From positions 1,426,001 to 1,490,000 of the forward strand of contig NZ_CP151633.1 of the NCBI RefSeq assembly GCF_038397715.1: DNA of 64,000 nt, given 5' to 3'. The stretch is from Microbacterium sp. LWO14-1.2 (GTDB taxonomy: Bacteria > Actinomycetota > Actinomycetes > Actinomycetales > Microbacteriaceae). How positions within the stretch are numbered: position 1 is the first letter of the stretch; the number at the start of each line of letters is the position of its first letter. The notes under the pieces are model-generated. The model had not been told where the DNA came from. It searched no databases and saw only the letters and a program-made list of their open reading frames with translations. Position numbers and translations under genes: made by a program. This document shows, piece by piece, positions 50,131 through 58,784 of this stretch.

Positions 50131-50343
50131 ATGGCGAATTCATCTGAAGCCCATGTCGTGGAGTTTCGAATCGCGCTCATCGCAGATTCTGAGATAACAG
50201 GAAGATTGAAGCGTGAGCTCGCGAGACTATTGGAGGCAGAACCCTACGACGAACTGCCGTGGATGATCACGTCAATCGACTCCGACGAAGTGGCGGATGC
50301 CTACCCGGATTTGTTGCGGGAGGCGGCTCTCCGCGACAGATGA
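50131..50343 (+). CDS. Uncharacterised 70-aa protein in the low-GC islet
   Basis: Starts MANSSEAHVVEFRIALIADS; a small acidic alpha/beta protein (ARLLEAEPYDELPWMITSID) without signal peptide or membrane helix. A purine-rich GAGAAGAGG lies upstream of the ATG, 13 nt after the end of the frameshifted secreted-protein gene, so they were probably one operon. Its composition matches that gene, suggesting joint acquisition. An immunity or chaperone role for the secreted protein is speculation. Confidence 0.55.
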   Translation: MANSSEAHVVEFRIALIADSEITGRLKRELARLLEAEPYDELPWMITSIDSDEVADAYPDLLREAALRDR

Positions 50344-50364
50344 CGCGCTGCAGGCCGCTCCCCG

Positions 50365-51927
50365 TCAGGCCGTCGGCGCGGGGTCGGCGGCAGGAGCGGA
50401 TGCGGCGGGCGCACCGGCATCCGTCGCCTTGGGCGCTCCGCGCAGGAAGAACGCCGCGATCAATCCGATGACGATCACGCTCGCCGGGAGCAGGATCGCC
50501 TGCGACATGGCCGCGGCGAACCCGTCGGCGACCTGCGGGGGCAGGGTGCCACCCGAGCTGATCGACCCGGCGGAATCGCCCATGCCGGGCAGGTTCGCCT
50601 CGAGCCGCGCCTGCATGAACGTCGCGATCGCGGCCGATCCGATGACCGAGCCGATCGTGCGGGTCGTGTTGTAGATGCCGGCGCCGGCCCCTGCTTGACG
50701 CATCGGGAGGCGACGCGTGGCCGTGGTGGCGAGCGGCCCCCACATGCCCGCGCTGCCGATGCCGAGCAGCGCCGACGGGAACAGGAACATCCAGATCTCG
50801 GTGTCCATGCGCACGAGCGAGGAGTACCAGGCGAGCGCCGACGCGAAGATGACGAGACCGGGGATGAGGATGAACCGCGGGTCGGTGCGGTCGAGGATCT
50901 TCCCGGCCAGTGGAGCGAGCACGCCCGAGAACACGGCCATCGGGATCATCAGCAGCGCCGCCTGGGTCGGCGCGAGTCCGCGCGCGATCTGCAGGAAGAA
51001 CATCAGCGGCAGCGACATGCTCGTCACGGCGAAGCCGACGGTGGCGATCGCGATGTTGGCGCCCGAGAAGTTGCGGTCGCGGAAGAGTTCGAGGGGCACG
51101 AGCGCCTCGCTCTTCGTCTTCCACTGCTGCAGGATGAACAGTCCCATCACGACGATGCCCGCGATGATCAGGCCCCATACCGAGATCGGGCCCCAGATGA
51201 CGCCCCAGTCGTACTTCTCGCCCTCCTGCAGTCCGAAGACGACGAGGAAGATGGCGGCCGCGCTGAGCAGGACGCCGAGGATGTCGAAGCGGTGCGGGTG
51301 CGTCTGCAGCTTGGGTACGAGGATCCACGCGGCGATGAACGCGATGACGCCGACGGGGAGGTTCACGAAGAAGATCCACTCCCAGCCGAGGCCGTCGACG
51401 AGGACGCCGCCGAGCAGCGGGCCGACGAGCGTCGCGACACCGGCGGTCGCACCCCAGAGGCCCATGGCGGCGCCCCGGCGGTTCGGCGGGAACGTGCGCG
51501 TGATGACCGCCATCGTCTGCGGCGTCATGAACGCCGCGCCGAGTCCCTGCGCGGCGCGCGCCACGATCAGCCCCTCGAGCGAGGTGGACAGACCGCACCA
51601 GAGCGACGCGAGCGTGAAGATCGCGAGGCCGATGAGGTAGATGTTCTTCGGGCCGAAGCGGTCGCCGAGGCGTCCGGTGATGAGCAGCGGCACGGCGTAG
51701 GTGAGCAGGTAGGCGCTGGTGACCCACACGACGTTGTCGAGGTTGTTGGTGTTCGGGTCGAGCGCGGCCTTGATCGCCGGGTTCGCGACCGAGACGATCG
51801 TCGTGTCGACGAGGATCATGAAGAAGCCGATGACGAGCGCCCACAGGGCGGGCCAGGGGCTCGAGGGGCGCTGTCCGGCGGCGAAGGTCCCGGTGTCGGG
51901 TCCTGTCGCCTGACGGGATTCGGTCAT
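50365..51927 (-). CDS. MFS drug transporter, DHA2/EmrB-QacA family
   Basis: A 520-aa fourteen-helix proton-coupled multidrug exporter. N-terminal PWPALWALVIGFFMILVDTT and motif A-like LLITGRLGDRFGPKN fit the DHA2 family, as does the helix-5 motif AGVATLVGPLLGGVLVDGLG (motif C, antiporter type). The C-terminal tail is Ala/Pro-rich. Its start overlaps the PadR stop by 4 bp, so the regulator and transporter are one operon with the regulator first. Confidence 0.93.
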   Translation of the reverse strand: MTESRQATGPDTGTFAAGQRPSSPWPALWALVIGFFMILVDTTIVSVANPAIKAALDPNTNNLDNVVWVTSAYLLTYAVPLLITGRLGDRFGPKNIYLIGLAIFTLASLWCGLSTSLEGLIVARAAQGLGAAFMTPQTMAVITRTFPPNRRGAAMGLWGATAGVATLVGPLLGGVLVDGLGWEWIFFVNLPVGVIAFIAAWILVPKLQTHPHRFDILGVLLSAAAIFLVVFGLQEGEKYDWGVIWGPISVWGLIIAGIVVMGLFILQQWKTKSEALVPLELFRDRNFSGANIAIATVGFAVTSMSLPLMFFLQIARGLAPTQAALLMIPMAVFSGVLAPLAGKILDRTDPRFILIPGLVIFASALAWYSSLVRMDTEIWMFLFPSALLGIGSAGMWGPLATTATRRLPMRQAGAGAGIYNTTRTIGSVIGSAAIATFMQARLEANLPGMGDSAGSISSGGTLPPQVADGFAAAMSQAILLPASVIVIGLIAAFFLRGAPKATDAGAPAASAPAADPAPTA

Positions 51928-52559
51928 TGCTGTGCAGCCTTCCGCTGAGCGAGGTAGCGATCTGTGTCGGTGAAGGCGGTCGGCCCCCAGGGGAGGTCGT
52001 CGCCGTCGAGTCGGGCGAGGAGCGAGTCGAGCCAGCGCAGTTCGGCGCCGAGCAGGATCTCCTCCCTCTCGATCTCGACGAGCACCTGGGCGGGGACGCC
52101 CTTCGCCCTGGCCTTGTCGAGGCCGTGGCGGTGCATGTCGTGGGTCTCGACGAGTGCGGCGCGACGCTCCCGCAGCAGCGCGCGCACGTCGTCTCGTTCG
52201 AGGTTGTGGGATTCAGCGAGCGCGATGCGGAAGTCGGTCTCCCGATCGACGCGCGGCAGCTCGCGGCGCACCCACGCGATGACGGTGTCGCGCCCGGCAT
52301 CCGTTAGCGTGTAGGTGGTGCGCTCGGGGCGGTTGCCGTCGCGGTCGATGCCGATCTCGTCGATCAGCCCGTTCTTCTGCAGCCGGGAGACGGTGTGGTA
52401 CAGCGTCCCGTTGGTGATGGCGATGAGGCGGTCGTCGTGGCGGGCGCGCAGCAGACGCACCATCTCATAGGGGTGCATGTCGCTCTCGCGCAGCAGCGCG
52501 AGCACCATGACCCCCATGGGCGTGAGTGTGTCGACCGGGCTCTTCACCGCATCCTCCAT
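51924..52559 (-). CDS. PadR family regulator of the DHA2 exporter
   Basis: A 211-aa regulator with the PadR winged helix (about 10-95: LTPMGVMVLALLRESDMHPY, then ITNGTLYHTVSRLQKNGLID) and a C-terminal Vir-type helical dimerisation domain (about 100-190). The ATG at 52559 lies about 11 nt after the predicted transcription start, so there is little room for a ribosome site. The perfect 16-bp palindrome over the -10 box is the expected autoregulatory operator. Confidence 0.92.
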   Translation of the reverse strand: MEDAVKSPVDTLTPMGVMVLALLRESDMHPYEMVRLLRARHDDRLIAITNGTLYHTVSRLQKNGLIDEIGIDRDGNRPERTTYTLTDAGRDTVIAWVRRELPRVDRETDFRIALAESHNLERDDVRALLRERRAALVETHDMHRHGLDKARAKGVPAQVLVEIEREEILLGAELRWLDSLLARLDGDDLPWGPTAFTDTDRYLAQRKAAQQ

Positions 52560-52565
52560 CTCGAC

Positions 52566-52583
52566 TAGTCCACGTGGACTATA
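52566..52583 (-). promoter_or_regulatory. PadR operator TAGTCCACGTGGACTA overlapping -10 TATAGT
   Basis: TAGTCCACGTGGACTA (52566-52581) is a perfect 16-bp palindrome. On the minus strand TATAGT (52578-52583) overlaps its edge as the -10 element, with TTGTGA (52602-52607) as a weak -35 at 18 bp. Binding would occlude the promoter of the PadR-DHA2 operon. Confidence 0.85.
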
Positions 52584-52613
52584 CGCCTGATCGAGGATGG
52601 ATCACAACCTGCG

Positions 52614-52829
52614 TCAGCTCGCGAGCTTGCGCAGCGCCGACCCCTTGTGCGCCGCCTCATCGCCGCTCTTCTCCGACTTCACGATGTACGCCGGCTCGTC
52701 GGCGGATGCCGTGAAATGCTGCCCCGCGAACTCGAAGTCGGCGGTCTTCTTCTGCTGCACGGTGCCGCGGGTGCGGCCCTGCGAGGTGTTCCAGCTCACC
52801 CGGTCGCCCTTGGACAGGTTCTTCGACAT
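52614..52829 (-). CDS. DUF2945 (TUDOR-like) small protein
   Basis: A 71-aa cytoplasmic protein, MSKNLSKGDRVSWNTSQGRT at the N-terminus, followed by GTVQQKKTADFEFAGQHFTA and PAYIVKSEKSGDEAAHKGSA. This is the DUF2945/hypervirulence-associated TUDOR-like pattern: an SH3-like barrel of unknown function. GGAGGA lies 5 nt upstream of the ATG. It is monocistronic, just downstream of the PadR promoter region, and divergent from purC. Confidence 0.88.
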   Translation of the reverse strand: MSKNLSKGDRVSWNTSQGRTRGTVQQKKTADFEFAGQHFTASADEPAYIVKSEKSGDEAAHKGSALRKLAS

Positions 52830-52918
52830 GATTCCTCCGCTCGTCCCTTCGAGCGTCGCGGACAGCGGATGCCGACACCAGCCCTTGACACGGGGCCGAC
52901 GGCCGCTCGACGACCCGC

Positions 52919-52924
52919 GATAAT
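52919..52924 (+). promoter_or_regulatory. -10 hexamer GATAAT, leaderless purC
   Basis: GATAAT is followed by GGGCGG (6 nt) and the GTG start at 52931. Confidence 0.6.
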
Positions 52925-52930
52925 GGGCGG

Positions 52931-53821
52931 GTGAGCACACCTTCCGACAGCACCGGTTCCGACGGCGCGGCGCAGACGATCCCCGGCTGGCGTCACCTCT
53001 ACTCGGGCAAGGTCCGCGACCTGTACGCCTCCGCCGACCCGGGAGACACACGCATCCTCGTCGTGGCGTCCGACCGTGTCAGCGCGTTCGACGTCGTGCT
53101 GTCGCCCGGCATTCCGCAGAAGGGCGCCCTGCTGACGCGGCTGAGCCGCTGGTGGTTCGACCGCCTCGAGGTGCCGAACCACCTCGCCGAGGGCGACGTG
53201 CCCGCGTCGGTCGCCGACCGCGCCATGCTCGCCCAGTCGCTCGAGATGCTGCCGATCGAGTGCGTCGTGCGCGGATACATCACCGGCTCCGGATGGGCGG
53301 AGTACACCGAGAGCGGCACCGTCTGCGGCATCCCCCTTCCCGAGGGTCTGCAGAACGGCGATCGCCTGCCCGAGCCCCTGTTCACGCCGGCGTACAAGGC
53401 TCCGATGGGCGAGCACGACGAGAACATCACCTTCGAGAAGGTCGAGGAGCTCGTCGGCTCCGAGCGCGCCGCCGAGCTGCGCGACGCGTCCCTCGCGATC
53501 TACGCCCGCGCCGCGGCCATCGCCGAGGAGCACGGCCTCATCCTCGCCGACACGAAGTTCGAGTTCGGCACCGACGTCGACGGCGTGCTGCGTCTGGCCG
53601 ACGAAGTGCTCACCAGCGACTCGTCGCGGTACTGGGATGCCGAGGCCTGGCGCACCGGGACGACCCCGAGCGAGCGCATGGCCAGCTTCGACAAGCAGAT
53701 CGTGCGCGACTGGCTCGCCGCGAACTGGGACAAGCAGGGCGAGCCGCCGGTGCTCCCCGAGGATGTCGTGGAGCGCACCGCCGACCGCTACCGCGAGCTG
53801 ATCGACCGCCTGGGAGCCTGA
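52931..53821 (+). CDS. purC: Phosphoribosylaminoimidazole-succinocarboxamide synthase
   Basis: A 296-aa SAICAR synthetase joining aspartate to CAIR with ATP. Landmarks are LYSGKVRDLY (about 23-32), VVASDRVSAFDVVL, ECVVRGYITGSGWAEY and LADTKFEFGTDVDG with the catalytic Asp/Glu cluster. Full length, single domain. The GTG start has GATAAT 6 nt upstream and no ribosome site. It is not linked to the other pur genes; a nucleobase permease follows after a large hairpin. Confidence 0.97.
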   Translation: MSTPSDSTGSDGAAQTIPGWRHLYSGKVRDLYASADPGDTRILVVASDRVSAFDVVLSPGIPQKGALLTRLSRWWFDRLEVPNHLAEGDVPASVADRAMLAQSLEMLPIECVVRGYITGSGWAEYTESGTVCGIPLPEGLQNGDRLPEPLFTPAYKAPMGEHDENITFEKVEELVGSERAAELRDASLAIYARAAAIAEEHGLILADTKFEFGTDVDGVLRLADEVLTSDSSRYWDAEAWRTGTTPSERMASFDKQIVRDWLAANWDKQGEPPVLPEDVVERTADRYRELIDRLGA

Positions 53822-53849
53822 CGCGCGCCCGTCTTCGCTCACACGCTGC

Positions 53850-53916
53850 GAAGGAGATCTCACGCAACGAAGGACCCGCTCCCGGTTTCGGTCCTTCGAT
53901 ACGAGAGATCTCCTTC
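53850..53916. terminator. Two-tier perfect hairpin after purC
   Basis: Outer arms GAAGGAGATCTC (53850-53861) and GAGATCTCCTTC (53905-53916) enclose inner arms CGAAGGACC (53868-53876) and GGTCCTTCG (53890-53898), all perfectly paired. It starts 28 nt past the purC stop codon. No T-run follows, so it may stabilise or terminate through structure. Confidence 0.75.
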
Positions 53917-54019
53917 ATCACGTGCGAGCGGTCGAGCGGCCGCCCGCACCCAGGGAACACTCAGGAATCGATAGGGTTGCTCCAGCACTCCCACACCCCC
54001 CGATCACTGAGGAGCCCGC

Positions 54020-55375
54020 ATGCCCCTGTGGAAGATCCACGGAAACGGCCGCACGGTCGAACCAGGCGCCGTCGTCACCCCGGGTGAGCGCCTGAACTGG
54101 CCCGCCACGATCGCGATCGGCGCCCAGCACGTCGTCGCCATGTTCGGCGCCACGTTCCTCGTGCCGACGCTCACCGGATTCCCCGTCTCGACGACCCTGC
54201 TGTTCAGCGGTCTCGGCACCCTCATCTTCCTGCTGATCACGAAGAACCAGCTGCCCAGCTACCTCGGCTCGTCGTTCGCGTTCATCGCGCCGATCACCGC
54301 CGCGGTCGCCGCCGGCGGTACGGGGTCGGCCCTCGCGGGCGTGGTCGCCGTCGGCATCCTGCTCGCGGTCGTCGGCCTGGTCGTGCAGTTCGCCGGCCTG
54401 CGCTGGGTCGACGCGCTGATGCCCCCGGTCGTCGCCGGCGCGATCGTCGCGCTGATCGGCTTCAACCTCGCGCCGACGGCGTGGAACAACTTCCAGCTCG
54501 ACCCGGTGACCGCGACCATCACGCTCGTCGCGATCATCCTGTTCGCAGTGCTGTTCCGCGGGTTCCTCGGCCGCATCTCGATCTTCCTCGGCGTCGCGGT
54601 CGGTTTCGTCTGGGCCGCGTTCAACGGGTCGTTCGACGTGCCGAACGCGCTCCGCGACGGCAAGACTCCCGCCGAGCTCATCGCCGACGCCCCCTGGGTC
54701 GGCCTCCCCGACTTCCAGCTCCCCGACTTCGTCGAGCCGGGCACCTGGTCGACGATCGCGATGTTCCTGCCCGTCGTGCTCGTGCTCATCGCCGAGAACG
54801 TCGGCCACGTGCGCGGCGTCGCGACCATGACCGAGGACGCGTCGATCAACAAGCAGACCGGCCGCGCGCTGATCGCCGACGGCGTCGCGACGACCATCGC
54901 CGGCGGCTTCGGCGGCTCGGGCACCACGACGTACGGCGAGAACATCGGCGTGATGGCCGCGACCCGCGTCTACTCGACAGCGGTGTACTGGGTGGCCGGC
55001 CTCTTCGCGATCCTGCTGGCGTTCTCGCCGAAGGTCGGCGAGGTGTTCAACTCGATCCCGGCGGGCGTGCTGGGCGGAGCGACGACCGCGCTCTACGGCC
55101 TGATCGGCATCATCGGCATCAAGATCTGGGTCGACAGCAAGGTCGATTTCTCACGCCCCGTGAACCAGTACACGGCCGCGGTGTCGCTCGTGATCGGCAT
55201 CGCCGGCTTCTCGATGAACCTCGGCGACTTCGCGTTCGGCGGCATCGTACTCGGCACGGTCGCCGCTCTGCTCATCTACCACCTGGGCAACCTCATCGCC
55301 CGGGCGCGCAAGACGGGCGCCGACGACCCGAAGCCCCTCGAGGCGGTCGGACCGCTCGGCGGCGACCCCGCCTGA
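54020..55375 (+). CDS. Nucleobase:cation symporter-2 family permease (uracil/xanthine)
   Basis: A 451-aa NCS2 permease with about fourteen helices. The N-terminal helix reads IGAQHVVAMFGATFLVP, with the His and motif of UraA-type uracil carriers. The family signature FGGSGTTTYGENIGVMAATR lies at about 298-317, and the conserved Glu of the substrate site is in VLIAENVGHVRGV. The match favours uracil over xanthine but this is inference. GAGGAG precedes the ATG. The gene follows purC after the hairpin and may be transcribed separately. Confidence 0.92.
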   Translation: MPLWKIHGNGRTVEPGAVVTPGERLNWPATIAIGAQHVVAMFGATFLVPTLTGFPVSTTLLFSGLGTLIFLLITKNQLPSYLGSSFAFIAPITAAVAAGGTGSALAGVVAVGILLAVVGLVVQFAGLRWVDALMPPVVAGAIVALIGFNLAPTAWNNFQLDPVTATITLVAIILFAVLFRGFLGRISIFLGVAVGFVWAAFNGSFDVPNALRDGKTPAELIADAPWVGLPDFQLPDFVEPGTWSTIAMFLPVVLVLIAENVGHVRGVATMTEDASINKQTGRALIADGVATTIAGGFGGSGTTTYGENIGVMAATRVYSTAVYWVAGLFAILLAFSPKVGEVFNSIPAGVLGGATTALYGLIGIIGIKIWVDSKVDFSRPVNQYTAAVSLVIGIAGFSMNLGDFAFGGIVLGTVAALLIYHLGNLIARARKTGADDPKPLEAVGPLGGDPA

Positions 55376-55395
55376 CGACTCGGGACACAGACGAT

Positions 55396-55442
55396 GGCTC
55401 GAACTCCGGATGCTGCGCGCAGCGGCATCCGGAGTCCGAGCC
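55396..55442. terminator. Bidirectional hairpin between permease and TetR genes
   Basis: GGCTCG-A-ACTCCGGATGC (55396-55413) pairs with GCATCCGGAGT-C-CGAGCC (55425-55442) with a single mismatch. It sits between convergent genes, 20 nt past the permease stop and 12 nt past the TetR stop, and can serve both. Confidence 0.85.
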
Positions 55443-55454
55443 GTCGTCCGTTCC

Positions 55455-56117
55455 TCAGCAGCTGCGCACGGCGCGGATCGCGCGGATGCGCAGGTCCTCA
55501 TCGCGCGGGGGCAGGTCGAGGGCGAGCGGTGCCGCGGGCTCGGGGAGTCCGTAGAGCCGGTGCATCCAGCGCCGGGCGTCTTCGAGCGGGAACGACTCGC
55601 CGTACACGGCGTACTTGATGATCGCGCCCTCGAGGGTGCTGCGCAGCATGACCTCTTCGAGAGCGGGGTCGTCGGCGCCGCGTTCGCGGAAGAGCTCGCG
55701 CACGATGTTCTCGGACTCCGTGGCCTGCTGTCCGAAGCGCTGCTCGGACTCCGCGAAGAGGCGGTGCGTGACCGGCTGCTGCTGCATCGACAGCACGGCA
55801 CGCTGCACGGGCATCGCGAAACCTGTCGCCATGAAGACGCCGTCGATGATGCCGGCGAGACGCTCGTCGGGGGTGCCGGGAACCTGCGGGATGCCGAACA
55901 GCGTCTCGAACCACCGGTCGATGACGGCGGAGATCAGCTGGTCCTTGCCGCCGAAGTGGTAGTTGGCGAGTCCCTGCGCGACGCCGGCGCGGCGGGTGAT
56001 GTCGGAGATGCTGGCGCCCGCGACGCCCTTCTCCCCGAAGAGTTCTATCGCCGCGAGGAGGATCTTCTCGCGCGCCCGCTCACGGGCTTGCCTGTTCTGC
56101 TCGTCGGAACGGGCCAT
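55455..56117 (-). CDS. TetR family transcriptional regulator
   Basis: A 220-aa regulator from ATG at 56117. The helix-turn-helix is at about 30-53 (VAGASISDITRRAGVAQGLA then NYHFGGKDQL), with a large C-terminal ligand domain. GGAAG lies about 9 nt upstream of this ATG. An in-frame ATG at 56147 would add 10 residues. TGAACGAGCATTCA in the promoter is a good TetR-type dyad. No co-directed target gene is adjacent; the convergent nucleobase permease and divergent ceb genes are not obvious targets, so it may be self- or remotely acting. Confidence 0.85.
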   Translation of the reverse strand: MARSDEQNRQARERAREKILLAAIELFGEKGVAGASISDITRRAGVAQGLANYHFGGKDQLISAVIDRWFETLFGIPQVPGTPDERLAGIIDGVFMATGFAMPVQRAVLSMQQQPVTHRLFAESEQRFGQQATESENIVRELFRERGADDPALEEVMLRSTLEGAIIKYAVYGESFPLEDARRWMHRLYGLPEPAAPLALDLPPRDEDLRIRAIRAVRSC

Positions 56118-56168
56118 GGTGTCCACTTCCCCAGGATCGGACGACATCGAAATCGACGCCAAACCTCT

Positions 56169-56193
56169 ATACTAATCTTTGAACGAGCATTCA
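56169..56193 (-). promoter_or_regulatory. TetR-type operator and -10 box
   Basis: TGAACGAGCATTCA (56180-56193) is a near-perfect dyad of the TGAATG/CATTCA type. The minus-strand -10 TAGTAT (56169-56174) lies just downstream of it, so binding would cover the -35 to -10 region. Confidence 0.7.
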
Positions 56194-56296
56194 GCGTTTC
56201 GCGTTCGGTCATATGTCAGTCCGCCCGCGCACGCCACACGGGTGCGGGCCCCCTTGGAGGGGCGTCGGGTCCGCACCCGTGTATCTCCCGCTCGGG

Positions 56297-57292
56297 TCAG
56301 GCGGAGCCGCGCACGACCAGTTCGGTGGGCAGGATGGTCGTCGTCTCGGGCGCCTCACCGGCGAGGTTCGACAGCAGCACGCCCGCCATCGCCTCGCCCT
56401 GCGCGTACATCGGCTGCCGGACGGTCGTCAGCTGCGGATCGGTCGTCAGGGCGACCGACGAGTCGTCGTATCCGACGAGCGCCACGTCGTCGGGCACGCG
56501 GATGCCGGTGGCGCGGAGCGCCGTCAGCGCCCCCCTCGCCATGAGGTCGCTCGCCACGAAGATCGCGTCGGGGGTGCCCGTCGCGAGGATGCGGCGCGCG
56601 GCATCCGCCCCGCTGGCCTCGCTGTAGTCGCCGGCCTCCTCCGCGAAGGGCGCGAGCCCGGCATCCGCCAGCGCGTCGCGGAAGCCCTGCAGGCGGTCCC
56701 CCGACGACACCATGGTGAGCGGACCCGTGATCGTCGCGATGCGACGGCGACCGGTGCTGAGCAGATGCTGCGTCGCGGTGCGGGCGCCCGCGACGTTGTC
56801 GACGTCGACCACGAAGTCGCCGTCGCGGCGCTGCATCGGGCGACCGCCCCACACCACGGGCACGGCGTCTGCCACGCGCTCGATGAACGCGTCGCTCGTG
56901 TGGTGCGAGACGATCAGCGCGCCGTCGACCCCGCCGTTGCGCACGAAGCTGGCCATCTTGTCGCCGGGGTCGTCGGTCGCGATGAGCAGGTTGAGCAGGT
57001 AGTCCGAACCGCGCAGCGCGCCCGTGATGCCGGCGACGATCGCCGCGAAGAAGGGGTCGCCGAAGAACGTCGTCGTGTCCTCGGGCACGATCAGGGCGAT
57101 CGCGTGCGTCTGCCGCGACGCGAGCGATCGCGCCGCACGGTTGGGCACGTAGTTGAGCTCGGCGATGGCACGCTGCACGGCGTCGAGCGCCTCGGGGCTC
57201 ACCGCGGTCGAGCCGTTCACCACACGGGACACCGTCGATCGGGACACCCCGGCCGCCGAGGCCACCTCTTCGATGGTCGCGCGAGTCGTCAC
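56297..57292 (-). CDS. cebR: LacI family repressor of cellobiose utilisation
   Basis: A 331-aa LacI-family protein. The helix-turn-helix is ATIEEVASAAGVSRSTVSRV (about 4-23), then the hinge helix NYVPNRAARSLA and a ligand-binding core (LIVPEDTTTFFGDPFFAAIV). GTG start at 57292 with GGAGGGGAGAG upstream. It is the last gene of the cebEFG-bglC cluster, and two perfect TGGGAGCGCTCCCA sites, the known CebR target in Streptomyces, lie in front of cebE. In Streptomyces cellobiose or cellotriose releases CebR. The identity is inferred from the operator and gene order. Confidence 0.88.
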   Translation of the reverse strand: MTTRATIEEVASAAGVSRSTVSRVVNGSTAVSPEALDAVQRAIAELNYVPNRAARSLASRQTHAIALIVPEDTTTFFGDPFFAAIVAGITGALRGSDYLLNLLIATDDPGDKMASFVRNGGVDGALIVSHHTSDAFIERVADAVPVVWGGRPMQRRDGDFVVDVDNVAGARTATQHLLSTGRRRIATITGPLTMVSSGDRLQGFRDALADAGLAPFAEEAGDYSEASGADAARRILATGTPDAIFVASDLMARGALTALRATGIRVPDDVALVGYDDSSVALTTDPQLTTVRQPMYAQGEAMAGVLLSNLAGEAPETTTILPTELVVRGSA

Positions 57293-57348
57293 GGCTCTCC
57301 CCTCCACCCGGCCGACGGTCGGGTCTTCCCAGATCCGCCGACCCGGCG

Positions 57349-58779
57349 TCAGAGCGCTCGGGCGGCGATGATCCGAGCGTACTCCCGGCCCGAGTCCTTC
57401 ACACTGCGCTCCTGCGTGTCGTAGTCGACCCGTACGATGCCGAAGCGCTTGTCGTAGCCCCAGGCCCACTCGAAGTTGTCGAACAGCGACCAGTAGAAGA
57501 AACCGCGCACGTCGACCCCGGCGTCCGCCGCGTCGAGCACGGCATCCAGGTGCAGGCGGAGGAACTCCGCGCGGTCCTCGTCGTGCACGCGGGTCTCGCC
57601 GTCCTCGATCACGGCGACGTCGTCGTAGGCGGCGCCGTTCTCCGTGACGGAGAGGACGGTGCCGGCGGGCTCGGCGTACTCCGTCCACAAACGCTGCAGC
57701 AGACGCGTGAGACCCTCGGGCTGCACCTCCCAATCCTGCGCCGTGCGCGGCAGACCGCGCTCCACCGGGTGGATGCCGGCGCTCGACGGGTACGGGCTGC
57801 GGCCGGGCCGGTCGGTCGCCGGTCCACTGACCTGCGGCGGCACGGCCTGCGGCTCTCCTGCCACGAGGTCTCCGTGGTAGTAGTTCACGCCCTGCGTGTC
57901 GATGCGCTGCGCGATGGTCGCGAGGTCGCCGTCGTGCACGGCATCCTCGAAGCGGTCCACCGCCCCGGCGTCGACCGCACGGATGTCCTCGACGATGTCG
58001 GCGGGATACTGCGCCAGGTAGATGGGATCGAGGAACCAGCGGTTGAACTGCCCGTCGACCCGCCGCGCGGCGTCGACGTCGGCCGGGTTCGCGGGGTCGG
58101 CCGGATCCGCGACCGTGTGGTTGAGCGTGATGCCGAGGTTGAGGCTCGCGTCGCGCCCGCGCAGCTCGCGCACCGTCTCGCCGTGCGCGAGCAGCAGGTG
58201 GTGCGAGGCGAGCAGCCCCTCGGCGATGCTCGTGTGGCCGGGTGCGTGCTCCCCTCCCGTGTACGACAGGAACGACGAGCACCACGGCTCGTTGAGCGTC
58301 GTCCACACGTTCACGCGGTCGCCGAGCGCGTCGTGCATCGTGCCCGCGTACTCGAGGAACCGCCCCACGGTGTCGCGATTCGTCCAGCCGCCCGACTCCT
58401 GCAGCGCCTGCGGCATGTCCCAGTGGTACAGCGTCAGCCAGGGCAGGATGCCGGCGCCGAGCAGCTCGTCGACGAGCCTGTCGTAGAAGTCGACGCCCTG
58501 CGGGTTCACGGCGCCCCCGTCCGGACGCACCCGCGACCACGAGGTCGAGAAGCGGTAGGTCTGCAGCCCGAGCTCCTTCATCAGCGCGACGTCCTGCGGG
58601 TAGCGGTGGTAGTGGTCGCAGGCCACGTCGCCGTTGTCGCCGCGCACCACGGCACCGGGCTCCCTGCTGAACGCGTCCCAGATCGACGCCGTCCGGCCGT
58701 CTTCGAACGCCGCCCCCTCGATCTGATAGGCCGCCGTGGCGGCTCCGAACAGGAAGTCCTCGGGGAAGGCTCGGGTCAT
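57349..58779 (-). CDS. bglC: GH1 beta-glucosidase
   Basis: A 476-aa intracellular retaining beta-glucosidase of glycoside hydrolase family 1. The acid/base Glu is in TTLNEPWCSSF and the nucleophile Glu in LSVTENGAAYDD. Other landmarks are FLFGAATAAYQIEGA at the N-terminus and FYWSLFDNFEWAWGYDKRFG near the C-terminus. No signal peptide, so imported cellobiose is cut inside the cell. ATG at 58779 is preferred because AAAGGA lies 8 nt upstream; another ATG at 58788 overlaps the cebG stop and has no spacing. Confidence 0.93.
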   Translation of the reverse strand: MTRAFPEDFLFGAATAAYQIEGAAFEDGRTASIWDAFSREPGAVVRGDNGDVACDHYHRYPQDVALMKELGLQTYRFSTSWSRVRPDGGAVNPQGVDFYDRLVDELLGAGILPWLTLYHWDMPQALQESGGWTNRDTVGRFLEYAGTMHDALGDRVNVWTTLNEPWCSSFLSYTGGEHAPGHTSIAEGLLASHHLLLAHGETVRELRGRDASLNLGITLNHTVADPADPANPADVDAARRVDGQFNRWFLDPIYLAQYPADIVEDIRAVDAGAVDRFEDAVHDGDLATIAQRIDTQGVNYYHGDLVAGEPQAVPPQVSGPATDRPGRSPYPSSAGIHPVERGLPRTAQDWEVQPEGLTRLLQRLWTEYAEPAGTVLSVTENGAAYDDVAVIEDGETRVHDEDRAEFLRLHLDAVLDAADAGVDVRGFFYWSLFDNFEWAWGYDKRFGIVRVDYDTQERSVKDSGREYARIIAARAL

Positions 58780-58784
58780 GGACG

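Noticed and set aside
49811..50343. Toxin-antitoxin module
   Set aside because: The first product carries a signal peptide and neither protein shows a known toxin or antitoxin motif; gene order alone is not enough.
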